DNA of 6,888 nt from CAVXYC01 sp046154735 (GTDB lineage Bacteria > Chloroflexota > UBA6077 > JACCZL01): the NCBI GenBank assembly GCA_046154735.1, contig JBJXFJ010000143.1, positions 1 through 6,888 of the forward strand, read 5' to 3'. The notes under the pieces were generated by a model, which did no database searches, was not told the origin of the DNA, and worked only from the letters and a program-made list of their open reading frames with translations. This document shows positions 1-6,336 of the stretch, in pieces (the stretch's first letter is position 1; the number at the start of each line of letters is the position of its first letter). The translations under genes were made by a program, and so were the position numbers.

Positions 1-743
1 GCATCGACACCGCGAAGGTCAAAGCCCGCGCCGTGGAGCGCGGGGTGATGACCCAGGAGTCCGCTGACAGGCTCAGCGAGCAAGAAGCACTGGATCTCAT
101 TTTTGCGCCCGGCTTCTCCACCGCAAAAGAGGTCAGCGATATTTCCGGACGAGGCGTAGGTATGGACATTGTCCGCACCAACGTGGAGAAACTGGGTGGC
201 ACGGTTGAGGTACAGACCAAGCTGGGTCAGGGTTCCCGCTTCCTTCTGCGGCTGCCGCTGACATTGGCCATCGTGCAAACGCTGCTCGTCCGCGTCACGA
301 GTGGGATCTACGCCATCCCCTTGACATCAGTGACTGAGACCCTGCGGGTCCCGCTCACTGAAGTGCAACGCATGAAGGGCCAGGAAGCCATTCTGCTGCG
401 AGGCCGCGTGCTGCCTGTTGCCAGGCTGACGCGTCTGTTCGGTTGCGCCGATGATGAAGCCCAGGATGGGCGGAACCTGCTGGTCGTTGCGGTCAAGGTG
501 GGTGATCGGCAGATTGGCCTGGCAGTGGATGAGCTGCTGGGCGAACAAGAGGTGGTCATCAAAGCGCTTGGTCAGGTGGTGGGCGATGTACCCGGCATCT
601 CCAGCGCCGCGATCCTCGGCGACGGGACGGTGGCGCTCATCATGGATGTCCCCGGCCTGGTTCAGCGCGTGGCGCAGCGGAACGAATCCGCCGGAGATTT
701 TGGAGGACAGTATGGACGCGAGCTCGTCACTCATGAGCGTTAG
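1..743 (+). CDS. cheA: Chemotaxis histidine kinase CheA, C-terminal part (5' truncated by window)
   Basis: CheA autophosphorylates on receptor signals and passes phosphate to CheY and CheB; it sits with CheW at receptor arrays under the inner membrane. The reading frame is open from base 3, so the gene begins upstream. The visible 246 residues start with ID, which in this family directly follows the ATP-binding DxGxG box. Next come the flexible lid (FAPGFST, bases 102-122), the second glycine box GRGVGMDIVR (147-176) and GQGSRF leading into LPLTLAI. The rest, from about base 250, is the CheW-like P5 regulatory domain that docks CheW and receptors. The P1 phosphotransfer and P3 dimerisation domains are outside the window. 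A GTG at 33 is internal, not a start. The 3' end overlaps cheC by 32 bases, so the two are probably translationally coupled. The family assignment is secure; the sensory pathway served cannot be told from here. Confidence 0.96.
   Translation, partial: IDTAKVKARAVERGVMTQESADRLSEQEALDLIFAPGFSTAKEVSDISGRGVGMDIVRTNVEKLGGTVEVQTKLGQGSRFLLRLPLTLAIVQTLLVRVTSGIYAIPLTSVTETLRVPLTEVQRMKGQEAILLRGRVLPVARLTRLFGCADDEAQDGRNLLVVAVKVGDRQIGLAVDELLGEQEVVIKALGQVVGDVPGISSAAILGDGTVALIMDVPGLVQRVAQRNESAGDFGGQYGRELVTHER
702..706 (+). promoter_or_regulatory. Ribosome binding site of cheC
   Basis: GGAGG lies inside the cheA coding sequence, five bases before the ATG at 712. A second in-frame ATG at 733 has no comparable site, so this decides the cheC start and shows that cheC is initiated within cheA. 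Confidence 0.8.
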
Positions 744-1326
744 CACGGCGCCCTCGGCCTTAGTTGAAGCCACCCATCGCGCCGCGGGCGCGCTCTCGGA
801 AATGGCCTGCCGCGAGATCAGCGTGGGTGAGGTAAGCGTGCGGCAGGTGCCGCTCAGCCAGATCACCGAGGTGGGCGGCGATCCTGAACGGGCCATTGTT
901 GCCATTCACATTGGCGTGGAAGGCTTTGGCAGTCACCTCCTGCTGGCCATGGGCGAGCCGATGGCCCGCGGGCTTGTGGATATGCTCATGGGTCAGTCAG
1001 TTGGAACCACTGAGGAGCTCGGGGAGATGGAAGCCTCCGCCCTGGCGGAGGTTGGCAATGTTGCCGGGACTTATTTCCTCACGGCGATCGCGGACGCAAC
1101 GGGCGCCACCCTGCCACCCACCCCTCCGGTCGTGTTCTACGAGATGAGCGGTGCCATTCTTGGAACACTCGCCGCGGAGTTGGCCATGTCCGGCGTGGAC
1201 GACGCCCTGGTCATTGATACCAATTTTTTCTGTGATGGACAGGCCGTGGAGGTAGCGTTTTACATGTTTCCAGACGAGGCAATGTTGGAGGCGCTGCCCG
1301 GCGCGCTGGCAGGAGTCGGCGCATGA
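712..1326 (+). CDS. cheC: CheY-P phosphatase CheC
   Basis: CheC removes phosphate from CheY-P and binds CheD, linking receptor modification to the level of CheY-P. The 204-residue product has the usual family length. The family active-site pattern [DS]-x3-E-x2-N-x22-P fits exactly in the second half: S109, E113, N116 and P139. The equivalent N-terminal site is degenerate: S15 and E19 are present but the essential Asn position is His22, and no Pro has the right spacing. The protein therefore probably works with one active site. There is no signal peptide or membrane segment. The start at 712 is set by GGAGG at 702-706. The gene overlaps the cheA end by 32 bases and its TGA overlaps the cheD ATG in an ATGA junction. 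The neighbouring cheD favours CheC over the related stand-alone CheX. The frame stays open upstream into cheA, but that extension is an overprint. Confidence 0.92.
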   Translation: MDASSSLMSVSTAPSALVEATHRAAGALSEMACREISVGEVSVRQVPLSQITEVGGDPERAIVAIHIGVEGFGSHLLLAMGEPMARGLVDMLMGQSVGTTEELGEMEASALAEVGNVAGTYFLTAIADATGATLPPTPPVVFYEMSGAILGTLAAELAMSGVDDALVIDTNFFCDGQAVEVAFYMFPDEAMLEALPGALAGVGA

Positions 1327-1826
1327 TGACGGTGACCGCGCCGGGTGGAGTGGCGATTCCCGTGGGTTTGGGTGAGATGCAGGTGGCCAACAGTGGCGAG
1401 ATCGTCGCCTATAGCCTGGGTTCCTGCGTGGCAATTGCTCTCTTTGATCCGTTGGTCAAAGTGGCGGGAATGGTGCACGTGGTGCTGCCCAGCGCACCCC
1501 AGACCGGCTCAGTTGGACTGCTCGGGAAGTATGCTGACACCGCGCTCCCGGAGCTGCTGAAGCAGATGTTGGCGTCCGGCGCGATGAAGCATCGCCTGCA
1601 ATGCAAGCTTGCCGGGGGCGCGGCCGTTCTCTCCATTGGCGGAAGCGGCAGCATGCCGACTATTGGACAGCGCAATGCCACCGCGGTAAAGGCGGAGCTG
1701 GAACGGGCACGAATCCGTGTGCAGGCCGAATCTCTCGGTGGCACCGTGGGCCGCACGGTGCGCCTCCATGCCGAGACCGGGCGACTGCTTGTACGTAAGG
1801 TGAGTGGACCAGAAGAGGAGCTGTGA
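1323..1826 (+). CDS. cheD: Chemoreceptor glutamine deamidase CheD
   Basis: CheD converts specific Gln residues of chemoreceptors to Glu, and it binds CheC, raising its phosphatase activity. The 167-residue product shows the LGSCV motif with the nucleophile Cys35, and GMVHVVLP with His52, spaced 17 residues as in Thermotoga CheD (C27/H44). A later GGSGSMPTIGQRN segment (roughly residues 106-118) is the usual glycine-rich and IGxRN region. The third reported catalytic residue, Thr21 in Thermotoga six residues before the Cys, aligns here with Ala29, which is unusual. AGGAG at 1311-1315, seven bases before the ATG at 1323, supports this start over the adjacent Met codon at 1326. The ATG overlaps the cheC stop and the TGA overlaps the cheB GTG, so translation of the three is probably coupled. 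Identity is secure; full catalytic activity is less so. Confidence 0.95.
   Translation: MMTVTAPGGVAIPVGLGEMQVANSGEIVAYSLGSCVAIALFDPLVKVAGMVHVVLPSAPQTGSVGLLGKYADTALPELLKQMLASGAMKHRLQCKLAGGAAVLSIGGSGSMPTIGQRNATAVKAELERARIRVQAESLGGTVGRTVRLHAETGRLLVRKVSGPEEEL
1815..1820 (+). promoter_or_regulatory. Ribosome binding site of cheB, start ambiguous
   Basis: GAGGAG ends only two bases before the GTG at 1823 and eleven bases before an in-frame ATG at 1832, so spacing is not ideal for either. The GTG overlaps the cheD stop (GTGA), which favours coupled initiation there. The ATG start would remove three residues and change no domain. Confidence 0.55.
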
Positions 1827-2926
1827 GCCAGATGTCGCCTATTGGAACACCCGCACCCATTCGCGTCCTCGTGGTGGATGACTCGGCGTTCATGCGCCAG
1901 TCCGTCCGCCGCGTGCTGGACGCCGAGCCCGATATTGAGGTCGTGGATATCGCCCGCGATGGACTGGAGGGATTGCTCAAGCTGGAGCAGTTGCGCCCGG
2001 ATGTGGTGACTATGGATGTTGAGATGCCGCGTCTGGATGGCCTGGCCACGTTGAAACTGCTGATGGAACGGCTGCCCTCTCCGGTGGTCATGTTCAGCAG
2101 CCTCACCGCCGCTGGAACGGAGGCCACGGTCAAGGCGCTGTCGCTCGGCGCCGTGGACTTCATGAGGAAACCCACCGCGGCGGGCCACGCGGGGATTTCA
2201 GAGATTGCCGCGGAGCTTGTGGAAAAGGTGCGGCACGCGGCGCGCACCCGGGTGCGCACGGCCGCCGCCGCCCGCTCCGCACCGCCTCCAGTGCGATCAG
2301 TAGGTCCTAGCCCAGTGTCCGGCGAGCGCCCGAACAAGCTGCTCGTTGTGGGGAGCTCCACCGGCGGCCCACGGGCCCTGGCGGAGCTTGTGGCCGACCT
2401 TCCGGGGCAGCTAGGGGCCGCGGCCCTCCTGGTGCAGCACCTCCCGGCAGGTTTCACCCGGTCCCTAGCTGAACGATTGGACCAGGCCAGCTCCCTGGGG
2501 ATCGCCGAAGCCTGTAACGGTGAGTCGCTTATGAGCAACCGCGTGCTGCTGGCACCGGGCGATTTCCATCTGGAGCTCACGCTCCAGCGAGTGACGCTGA
2601 ATCAGGGGCCCAAGCGCCACGGCGTACGCCCCTCGGTTGACGTGACGTTGGAGAGCGCGGCAGCGATCTTTGGTCCAGCCACCCTCGCGGTCATCCTCAC
2701 AGGTATGGGTGAAGACGGACGCGATGGCTGCCGCGCGGTGAAGGCCGCCGGCGGTACTGTGTTGGCCGAGGCTGAATCAACCTGCGTGGTGTATGGCATG
2801 CCGCGCGCCGTGGTGGAAGCAGGCCTGGCTGATGAAATAGTGCCGCTGGATAAGATGGCAGCGGCGATTACCCGACACCTGGCGCGACTGAATGAGCGCA
2901 CTGCAAGGAGACCCGTTCATGCCTGA
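1823..2926 (+). CDS. cheB: Protein-glutamate methylesterase/glutaminase response regulator CheB
   Basis: CheB removes methyl esters from, and can deamidate, receptor glutamates; phosphorylation by CheA relieves inhibition by its own receiver domain. The 367 residues match the family. Residues 13-130 form the receiver: acidic pair D19/D20, phosphoacceptor D65 in MDVEMP, a hydroxyl position at S92 or S93 and K116 before Pro. A linker rich in Ala, Arg and Pro (about 139-170) follows. The methylesterase domain carries the triad S179 (GSSTGG), H206 (VQHLPAGFT) and D298 (TGMGEDG). No key residue is missing. It is soluble and acts at the receptor array. Its GTG start overlaps the cheD stop, and its end overlaps cheR by 8 bases, placing the opposing methylesterase and methyltransferase on one message. 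The exact start (GTG 1823 or ATG 1832) is the only doubt. Confidence 0.97.
   Translation: MSQMSPIGTPAPIRVLVVDDSAFMRQSVRRVLDAEPDIEVVDIARDGLEGLLKLEQLRPDVVTMDVEMPRLDGLATLKLLMERLPSPVVMFSSLTAAGTEATVKALSLGAVDFMRKPTAAGHAGISEIAAELVEKVRHAARTRVRTAAAARSAPPPVRSVGPSPVSGERPNKLLVVGSSTGGPRALAELVADLPGQLGAAALLVQHLPAGFTRSLAERLDQASSLGIAEACNGESLMSNRVLLAPGDFHLELTLQRVTLNQGPKRHGVRPSVDVTLESAAAIFGPATLAVILTGMGEDGRDGCRAVKAAGGTVLAEAESTCVVYGMPRAVVEAGLADEIVPLDKMAAAITRHLARLNERTARRPVHA
2905..2910 (+). promoter_or_regulatory. Ribosome binding site of cheR
   Basis: AAGGAG within the end of cheB lies eight bases before the ATG at 2919. The upstream in-frame ATG at 2892 has no such site, so 2919 is taken as the cheR start. Confidence 0.8.
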
Positions 2927-3755
2927 TGATGTTGCGTATGACTCGTTCATACGCGCGGTCAAACGCCTTATCGGCGTGGATCTGACCTCCTACCGTCAGG
3001 AGCAGCTCCGACGTCGACTCGAGTCACTCATGGTGCGGCTGGGCGCGAAAGACTTCGGCGAATATGGCCGGCTGCTTGAGCGCGACCCCGCGCGACTCCA
3101 GGAATTTCGTGACTACTTCACAATCAACGTGACGGAGTTTTTCCGCGATACGGATCGCTTCCGCCATCTGCAGACCAAGGTCCTCCCAGAGCTTCTACGT
3201 GCTTCGCCCAACTTGAGTGTCTGGAGCGCCGCGTGCTCCAATGGCGCTGAGCCGTACTCCGTGGCGATGCAGCTCAAGGAGCTAGCGCCCCGCGGCCGCC
3301 ATCGCATTCTGGCAACTGATGTGGATCGCACAATTCTGGCCCATGCTCGAGCTGGCGCGGGCTACGGTAAGTTGGAGCTGCAGCGCACTGACAAGACCAT
3401 GATCTCACGGTATTTCACGACAACAGATGGGACGAACTACACCGTCAACCCCGATGTTCGCAAGATGGTGGAGTTCCGTGAGCATAATCTGCTTTCACCA
3501 GCCCCCGGCCAGGGGTTTGACCTGATCCTGTGTCGCAATGTGGTGATCTACTTCACCAATGATGCCAAGGCGGAGCTCTATGGCCGCCTGGTAGGCGCGC
3601 TTCGCCCAGGCGGCGTGCTCTTTGTGGGCGGCACAGAGATCATCTCAGCCGCACAACAGCTCGGCATCACAGCTTCAGGGCCATCGTTCTATACACGCGG
3701 GAAGTCAGCAGCAGCACCGGAGCGGCGGCTGGCGGGGGCCGGAGCCAGAGGCTAA
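2919..3755 (+). CDS. cheR: Chemoreceptor glutamate methyltransferase CheR
   Basis: CheR transfers methyl groups from S-adenosylmethionine to receptor glutamates, opposing CheB. The 278-residue product has the classic two-part layout. An N-terminal helical domain (about residues 5-75) ends in TINVTEFFRD, which contributes to the active site. A Rossmann-like SAM-binding domain follows, with WSAACSNGAEPYS (102-114) for the first glycine loop, ATDVD (132-136) for the acidic ribose-binding strand end, and LCRNVVIYF (204-212), the usual CheR signature. The glycine loop reads CSNGAEP where most homologues have CSTGEEP; the last Glu (E111) is kept. No pentapeptide-binding tetratricopeptide or extra domain is fused. 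The C-terminal tail, about 20 residues, is rich in Gly, Ala and Arg. It is the last gene of the cluster: the stop is followed after one base by a palindromic repeat. Confidence 0.96.
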   Translation: MPDDVAYDSFIRAVKRLIGVDLTSYRQEQLRRRLESLMVRLGAKDFGEYGRLLERDPARLQEFRDYFTINVTEFFRDTDRFRHLQTKVLPELLRASPNLSVWSAACSNGAEPYSVAMQLKELAPRGRHRILATDVDRTILAHARAGAGYGKLELQRTDKTMISRYFTTTDGTNYTVNPDVRKMVEFREHNLLSPAPGQGFDLILCRNVVIYFTNDAKAELYGRLVGALRPGGVLFVGGTEIISAAQQLGITASGPSFYTRGKSAAAPERRLAGAGARG

Positions 3756-3756
3756 C

Positions 3757-3796
3757 GTGCAAAGTGCGAAGTGCACTTTGCACTTTGCACTTTGCA
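3757..3796 (+). repeat. Inverted array of a 7-base unit (TGCAAAG x2 / CTTTGCA x3), possible terminator of the che operon
   Basis: Two copies of TGCAAAG in strict 7-base phase (3758-3771, the second with one A-to-G change) run into three copies of CTTTGCA (3776-3796). Bases 3757-3790 form a 34-base palindrome, perfect except for one G/T pair (3768/3779) and centred on GTGCAC. It starts one base after the cheR stop, so its RNA could fold into a long hairpin that ends or stabilises the che message. No good U-tract follows, so function as a rho-independent terminator is uncertain. The same type of array recurs at 5119-5183. Confidence 0.8.
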
Positions 3797-3803
3797 TTCG
3801 GCC

Positions 3804-3833
3804 TTGGCGCATCCGTACTCAGCCCGCTACAGT
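3804..3833 (+). promoter_or_regulatory. Possible sigma70-type promoter of the VOC gene
   Basis: TTGGCG (3804-3809) and TACAGT (3828-3833) each match four of six consensus bases and are 18 bases apart. They sit after the che-operon palindrome and before the GGAGGG ribosome binding site. Transcription would start near 3840, leaving a leader of about 28 bases. This is a weak match and only a suggestion. Confidence 0.3.
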
Positions 3834-3867
3834 TCCTCATGAACGCCCCGGCTCGCGGAGGGATGAC

Positions 3868-5106
3868 ATGGCCATTGACACATCCAGTCAGACGAAGTTT
3901 GACGTTGGCGGGATCCTTCTGGATCAGCCGTTCAAGATCCGTCGACTCGGACATTTCGGCTTCAATGTTTACAAGCTTGAGGAATGCGCCCGGTTCTATC
4001 GCGACTTGTTAGGGTTTCGCATCTCGGATGTGGCTGAATTCGGCCGACGCACGCTGCCCCCGGAGGTTTTCGCGGCGCTGGGCAGCCCAACAACCGGTTA
4101 CTTCATGCGCTACGGCGGCGATCATCACGCCTTTGTGCTCTTCAATCGACACGTGACCGAAGCGCGCGGCGGTCCGCGCAAGTATAGCGAGGATGTGACC
4201 GTCAATCAGATCACCTGGCAGGTGGGCAGCCTGCGCGAGGTGGGCGACTCCGTCCAGTTCTTCAATGATCGGCAGGTGGAGCTTCAGCGTACCGGCCGCG
4301 ATATGCCCGGATCTAATTGGCACACTTACATCTACGATCCTGACGGCCACACCAATGAGCTGTTCTACGGCATGGAGCAAGTGGGCTGGGACGGCGTGAG
4401 CAAGCCTCGGGAGATGTATGGCCGCGGCTTCCGAGAGAAGCCTTCTCTTCCGCAGATGGCTGAATTTGAGGAGGTCCAGCAGGCGCTGGCGGATGGTGTG
4501 GACCCCATGTCTGGGTACCGCTATGTGGAGGCGTTGCCCGCGACCTTTGACGTTGACGGCACACTCCTGCCAAGGCCGTTCAAGATTGTGCGCATAGGCC
4601 CGGTGCGCCTCTTTGTCAATGACGTTGACGTCTCCACGGAGTTCTATCGGCGCGTCCTTGGCTTCACGCTCACCGAGGGGATCGACTATGACGGTCAGCG
4701 CTGCACCTTTCTCCGAAGCAATACGGAGCACCACTCACTGGCGCTCTATCCAAAGTCGCTCCGCTCCACACTGGGCCTGAGCGAGCACTCCTCGTGCATG
4801 TCCTTTGGGATTCAGGTGGCCAATTATCGCCAGCTCTGTGAAAGCATCCGCTTCCTGCGTAGTCAGGGAGTGCGCATTGTGGAGCTACCGCCCGAGCTCT
4901 CGCTGGGCATTGACTATTCCGCGTTCGCAATCGATCCAGAAGGCCACGCCGTGGAGCTGTACTACGGCATGGACCAGATCGGTTGGAACGGCCAACCGCG
5001 ACCGCGGCAGCTCCGCGCTGAGTCCAGCATGGGGCATTGGCCGGCAGCCCTCGAAGCGCGCTCAGACACCTTTATGGGTGAGCCGTTCCTGGGGCCATGG
5101 GGCTAG
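3868..5106 (+). CDS. Two-repeat VOC-superfamily (extradiol dioxygenase/glyoxalase-like) protein
   Basis: A 412-residue soluble protein built from two related VOC-fold repeats. Repeat 1 (about 11-181) and repeat 2 (about 227-380) begin alike (FDVGGILLDQPFKI, FDVDGTLLPRPFKI) and end alike (DPDGH..ELFYGMEQVGWDG, DPEGH..ELYYGMDQIGWNG). In each, a first module carries FYRxxLGF and an HHxxxL strand, and a second module ends at the Glu strand. VOC enzymes bind a divalent metal with residues on the first, fifth and eighth strands. In repeat 1 these are His29, Gln114 and Glu164; in repeat 2 they align with Pro245, Ser312 and Glu363, so repeat 2 probably lacks a metal site. The paired His (86-87, 288-289) resemble the active-site His pair of extradiol ring-cleaving dioxygenases. 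The substrate cannot be named; a catechol-type dioxygenase or a binding protein are both possible. GGAGGG at 3857-3862, five bases before the ATG, fixes the start. The gene stands alone between two heptamer arrays and has no obvious tie to chemotaxis. Confidence 0.88.
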   Translation: MAIDTSSQTKFDVGGILLDQPFKIRRLGHFGFNVYKLEECARFYRDLLGFRISDVAEFGRRTLPPEVFAALGSPTTGYFMRYGGDHHAFVLFNRHVTEARGGPRKYSEDVTVNQITWQVGSLREVGDSVQFFNDRQVELQRTGRDMPGSNWHTYIYDPDGHTNELFYGMEQVGWDGVSKPREMYGRGFREKPSLPQMAEFEEVQQALADGVDPMSGYRYVEALPATFDVDGTLLPRPFKIVRIGPVRLFVNDVDVSTEFYRRVLGFTLTEGIDYDGQRCTFLRSNTEHHSLALYPKSLRSTLGLSEHSSCMSFGIQVANYRQLCESIRFLRSQGVRIVELPPELSLGIDYSAFAIDPEGHAVELYYGMDQIGWNGQPRPRQLRAESSMGHWPAALEARSDTFMGEPFLGPWG

Positions 5107-5118
5107 GACCGGAGTGAA

Positions 5119-5183
5119 GAGTGCAAAATGCAAAATTCTACCTCTAGATGTTTTTTGCACTTTACATTTTGCATTTTGCACTC
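5119..5183. repeat. Inverted array of a 7-base unit (TGCAAAA x2 / TTTTGCA type x4), likely bidirectional terminator
   Basis: Two TGCAAAA units (5122-5135) face four units in 7-base phase (5153-5180: TTTTGCA, CTTTACA, TTTTGCA, TTTTGCA). The outermost 17 bases on each side (5119-5135 and 5167-5183) are perfect inverted complements with a 31-base loop. A shorter alternative stem pairs 5121-5128 with 5153-5160. Imperfect outer complements (GAGTGAAGAG at 5112-5121, CTCTTTCACTC at 5191-5201) extend it. It fills the gap between two convergent genes, where a hairpin active on both strands would separate their transcripts. It belongs to the same repeat type as 3757-3796 and is much more AT-rich than the flanking genes. 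Confidence 0.82.
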
Positions 5184-5206
5184 GTCTTGCCTCTTTCACT
5201 CGTCGC

Positions 5207-6298
5207 TCACACGCTGAGCTCCGCCCAGACGGCCCCGTGATCTGAGGCGCTATTGGCCTCGGAGGTGACGGTGGGGAACTCGGTCATGGCACCTGCGGTC
5301 ACACGGCTCAAGCCAAAAATGCCGCGGCGCTCTACGTTGGCCTTTACAAACGCCTCTTTCAGGGGCTCGGAGATGAGCACATAATCTAACTGGGATACCT
5401 CATTCCCGAATTTGTGCGTCCACCTTGCGGCTGGATCGTTCGGGAACTGCAGCGCCAGGACGTCATGCAGATGCGGGAGACCCAGCAGCGGCTGAAGCGG
5501 CGGACGATGCGGGAAATCGTTGAGGTCACCTGCCACGATCACCAGATCATTGGCGAGATCGTAGCCGCTCAGGATCTCCTTCACCCGCTCCGCCTGCTTC
5601 TTACGCTTGGGATCGGTGGCCGCGTCACCCCCGGACTTACTCTTGAAATGATTGCAGAGCAAGTGAATGAGCCGGCCATCAGGAAGCTTCATGGCCACCT
5701 CCAAACAGTCGCGACTAAACGTTGGGGAGACCGCGGTGCCATCGTAGACATGCGTCTTGAGATTGACAACGGGGAAGTTGGTGAGCATGCCCACATCAAT
5801 CCCGCGATCGTCATTCCCGTCGATCGAGATGCCGAATTTAAGCTTCCGGTTGCCCAGCAATGCTCGATTGAATGCCAGGAGCGACGTTCGATTCTCCACT
5901 TCAACCATGCAGACAATGTTTGGCTTAATTTCGCGGAGTACCCGGGCAGTATTCTCGCGCGTAACCTCGCTGAAGTCAGCCCGCTTGAACTCAATTTCTC
6001 CATCCCACTCAGCCGCCCCGTCAGCTACCACGCGGGTTGTCTGGGGATTGAACTGACGGTTGCTGAAGAGTCGACCCCGATTCTCTCGGATCTCAATGAA
6101 CTCAAGGAGCTGACCGTACAGGCGAATAATCTCCTGCTTGTCATCCGGGGCATACGCCGATTGGCGCAACAGCTTATCAAGCTGCCGAATCTTCTCAAGC
6201 TCCGCGGAAATCTCCGCGTCATCAGGCAGATTCAGTACTCGAGCTCGGCTGAAGAGGTTCTCAGCGTTGAAACTGGCCACTCGGATCGTCTGCGGCAT
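5207..6298 (-). CDS. Endonuclease/exonuclease/phosphatase (EEP) superfamily protein
   Basis: A probable metal-dependent phosphoesterase with the DNase I/exonuclease III fold; members cut nucleic acids, phosphoinositides or other phosphodiesters. In the 363-residue form the motifs run in family order: SFNAENLF (N11), VEVEN (E133), CNHFKSK (H217), AGDLND (D258, N260), QLDYVLIS (D305) and SDHGAVW (D353, H354). All expected metal and catalytic residues are present. Between the first and second motifs lie about 120 residues instead of the usual 25-40. The segment about 27-75 is charged and looks helical, and the segment to about 110 is unlike the core fold. No signal peptide or membrane segment is visible, so a cytoplasmic enzyme is inferred; its substrate is unknown. 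The start is taken at 6298, after GGGGG at 6305-6309. An ATG at 6319 would add seven residues but lacks a ribosome site and would lie almost at the predicted transcript start. The gene converges with the VOC gene. Confidence 0.88.
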   Translation of the reverse strand: MPQTIRVASFNAENLFSRARVLNLPDDAEISAELEKIRQLDKLLRQSAYAPDDKQEIIRLYGQLLEFIEIRENRGRLFSNRQFNPQTTRVVADGAAEWDGEIEFKRADFSEVTRENTARVLREIKPNIVCMVEVENRTSLLAFNRALLGNRKLKFGISIDGNDDRGIDVGMLTNFPVVNLKTHVYDGTAVSPTFSRDCLEVAMKLPDGRLIHLLCNHFKSKSGGDAATDPKRKKQAERVKEILSGYDLANDLVIVAGDLNDFPHRPPLQPLLGLPHLHDVLALQFPNDPAARWTHKFGNEVSQLDYVLISEPLKEAFVKANVERRGIFGLSRVTAGAMTEFPTVTSEANSASDHGAVWAELSV

Positions 6299-6330
6299 GA
6301 TGTACCCCCGCTGGTTCATTGCGCGAGCCC

Positions 6331-6336
6331 AGTATA
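6331..6336 (-). promoter_or_regulatory. Possible -10 element of the EEP gene
   Basis: Read on the minus strand this is TATACT, five of six matches to TATAAT, in otherwise GC-rich sequence. Transcription would begin near 6324, giving a leader of about 25 bases to the ATG at 6298. No good -35 element is seen at 16-18 bases (CTGTCT at best), so this is tentative. Confidence 0.35.

Noticed and set aside
451..711. N-terminal extension of cheC into cheA
   Set aside because: The frame is open but the translation is Trp/Arg/Ser-rich overprint of the CheA P5 domain, and a proper GGAGG site sets the start at 712.
1660..2580. Long minus-strand open frame (306 codons) opposite cheD/cheB
   Set aside because: It is antisense to well-supported cheD and cheB, its translation is Ser/Arg/Ala-rich without motifs, and long antisense frames are expected in GC-rich genes.
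3757..3796. CRISPR array
   Set aside because: The repeats are 7-base units in direct contact and in both orientations, with no spacers, so the structure is not CRISPR.
3622..3867. N-terminal extension of the VOC protein into cheR
   Set aside because: It would translate the 3' end of cheR out of frame and the heptamer array; GGAGGG before the ATG at 3868 marks the start.
3757..5183. Insertion sequence with terminal inverted repeats
   Set aside because: There is no transposase in the interval, no target-site duplication was seen, and the two arrays differ in sequence, so a mobile element is not supported beyond a cassette hypothesis.
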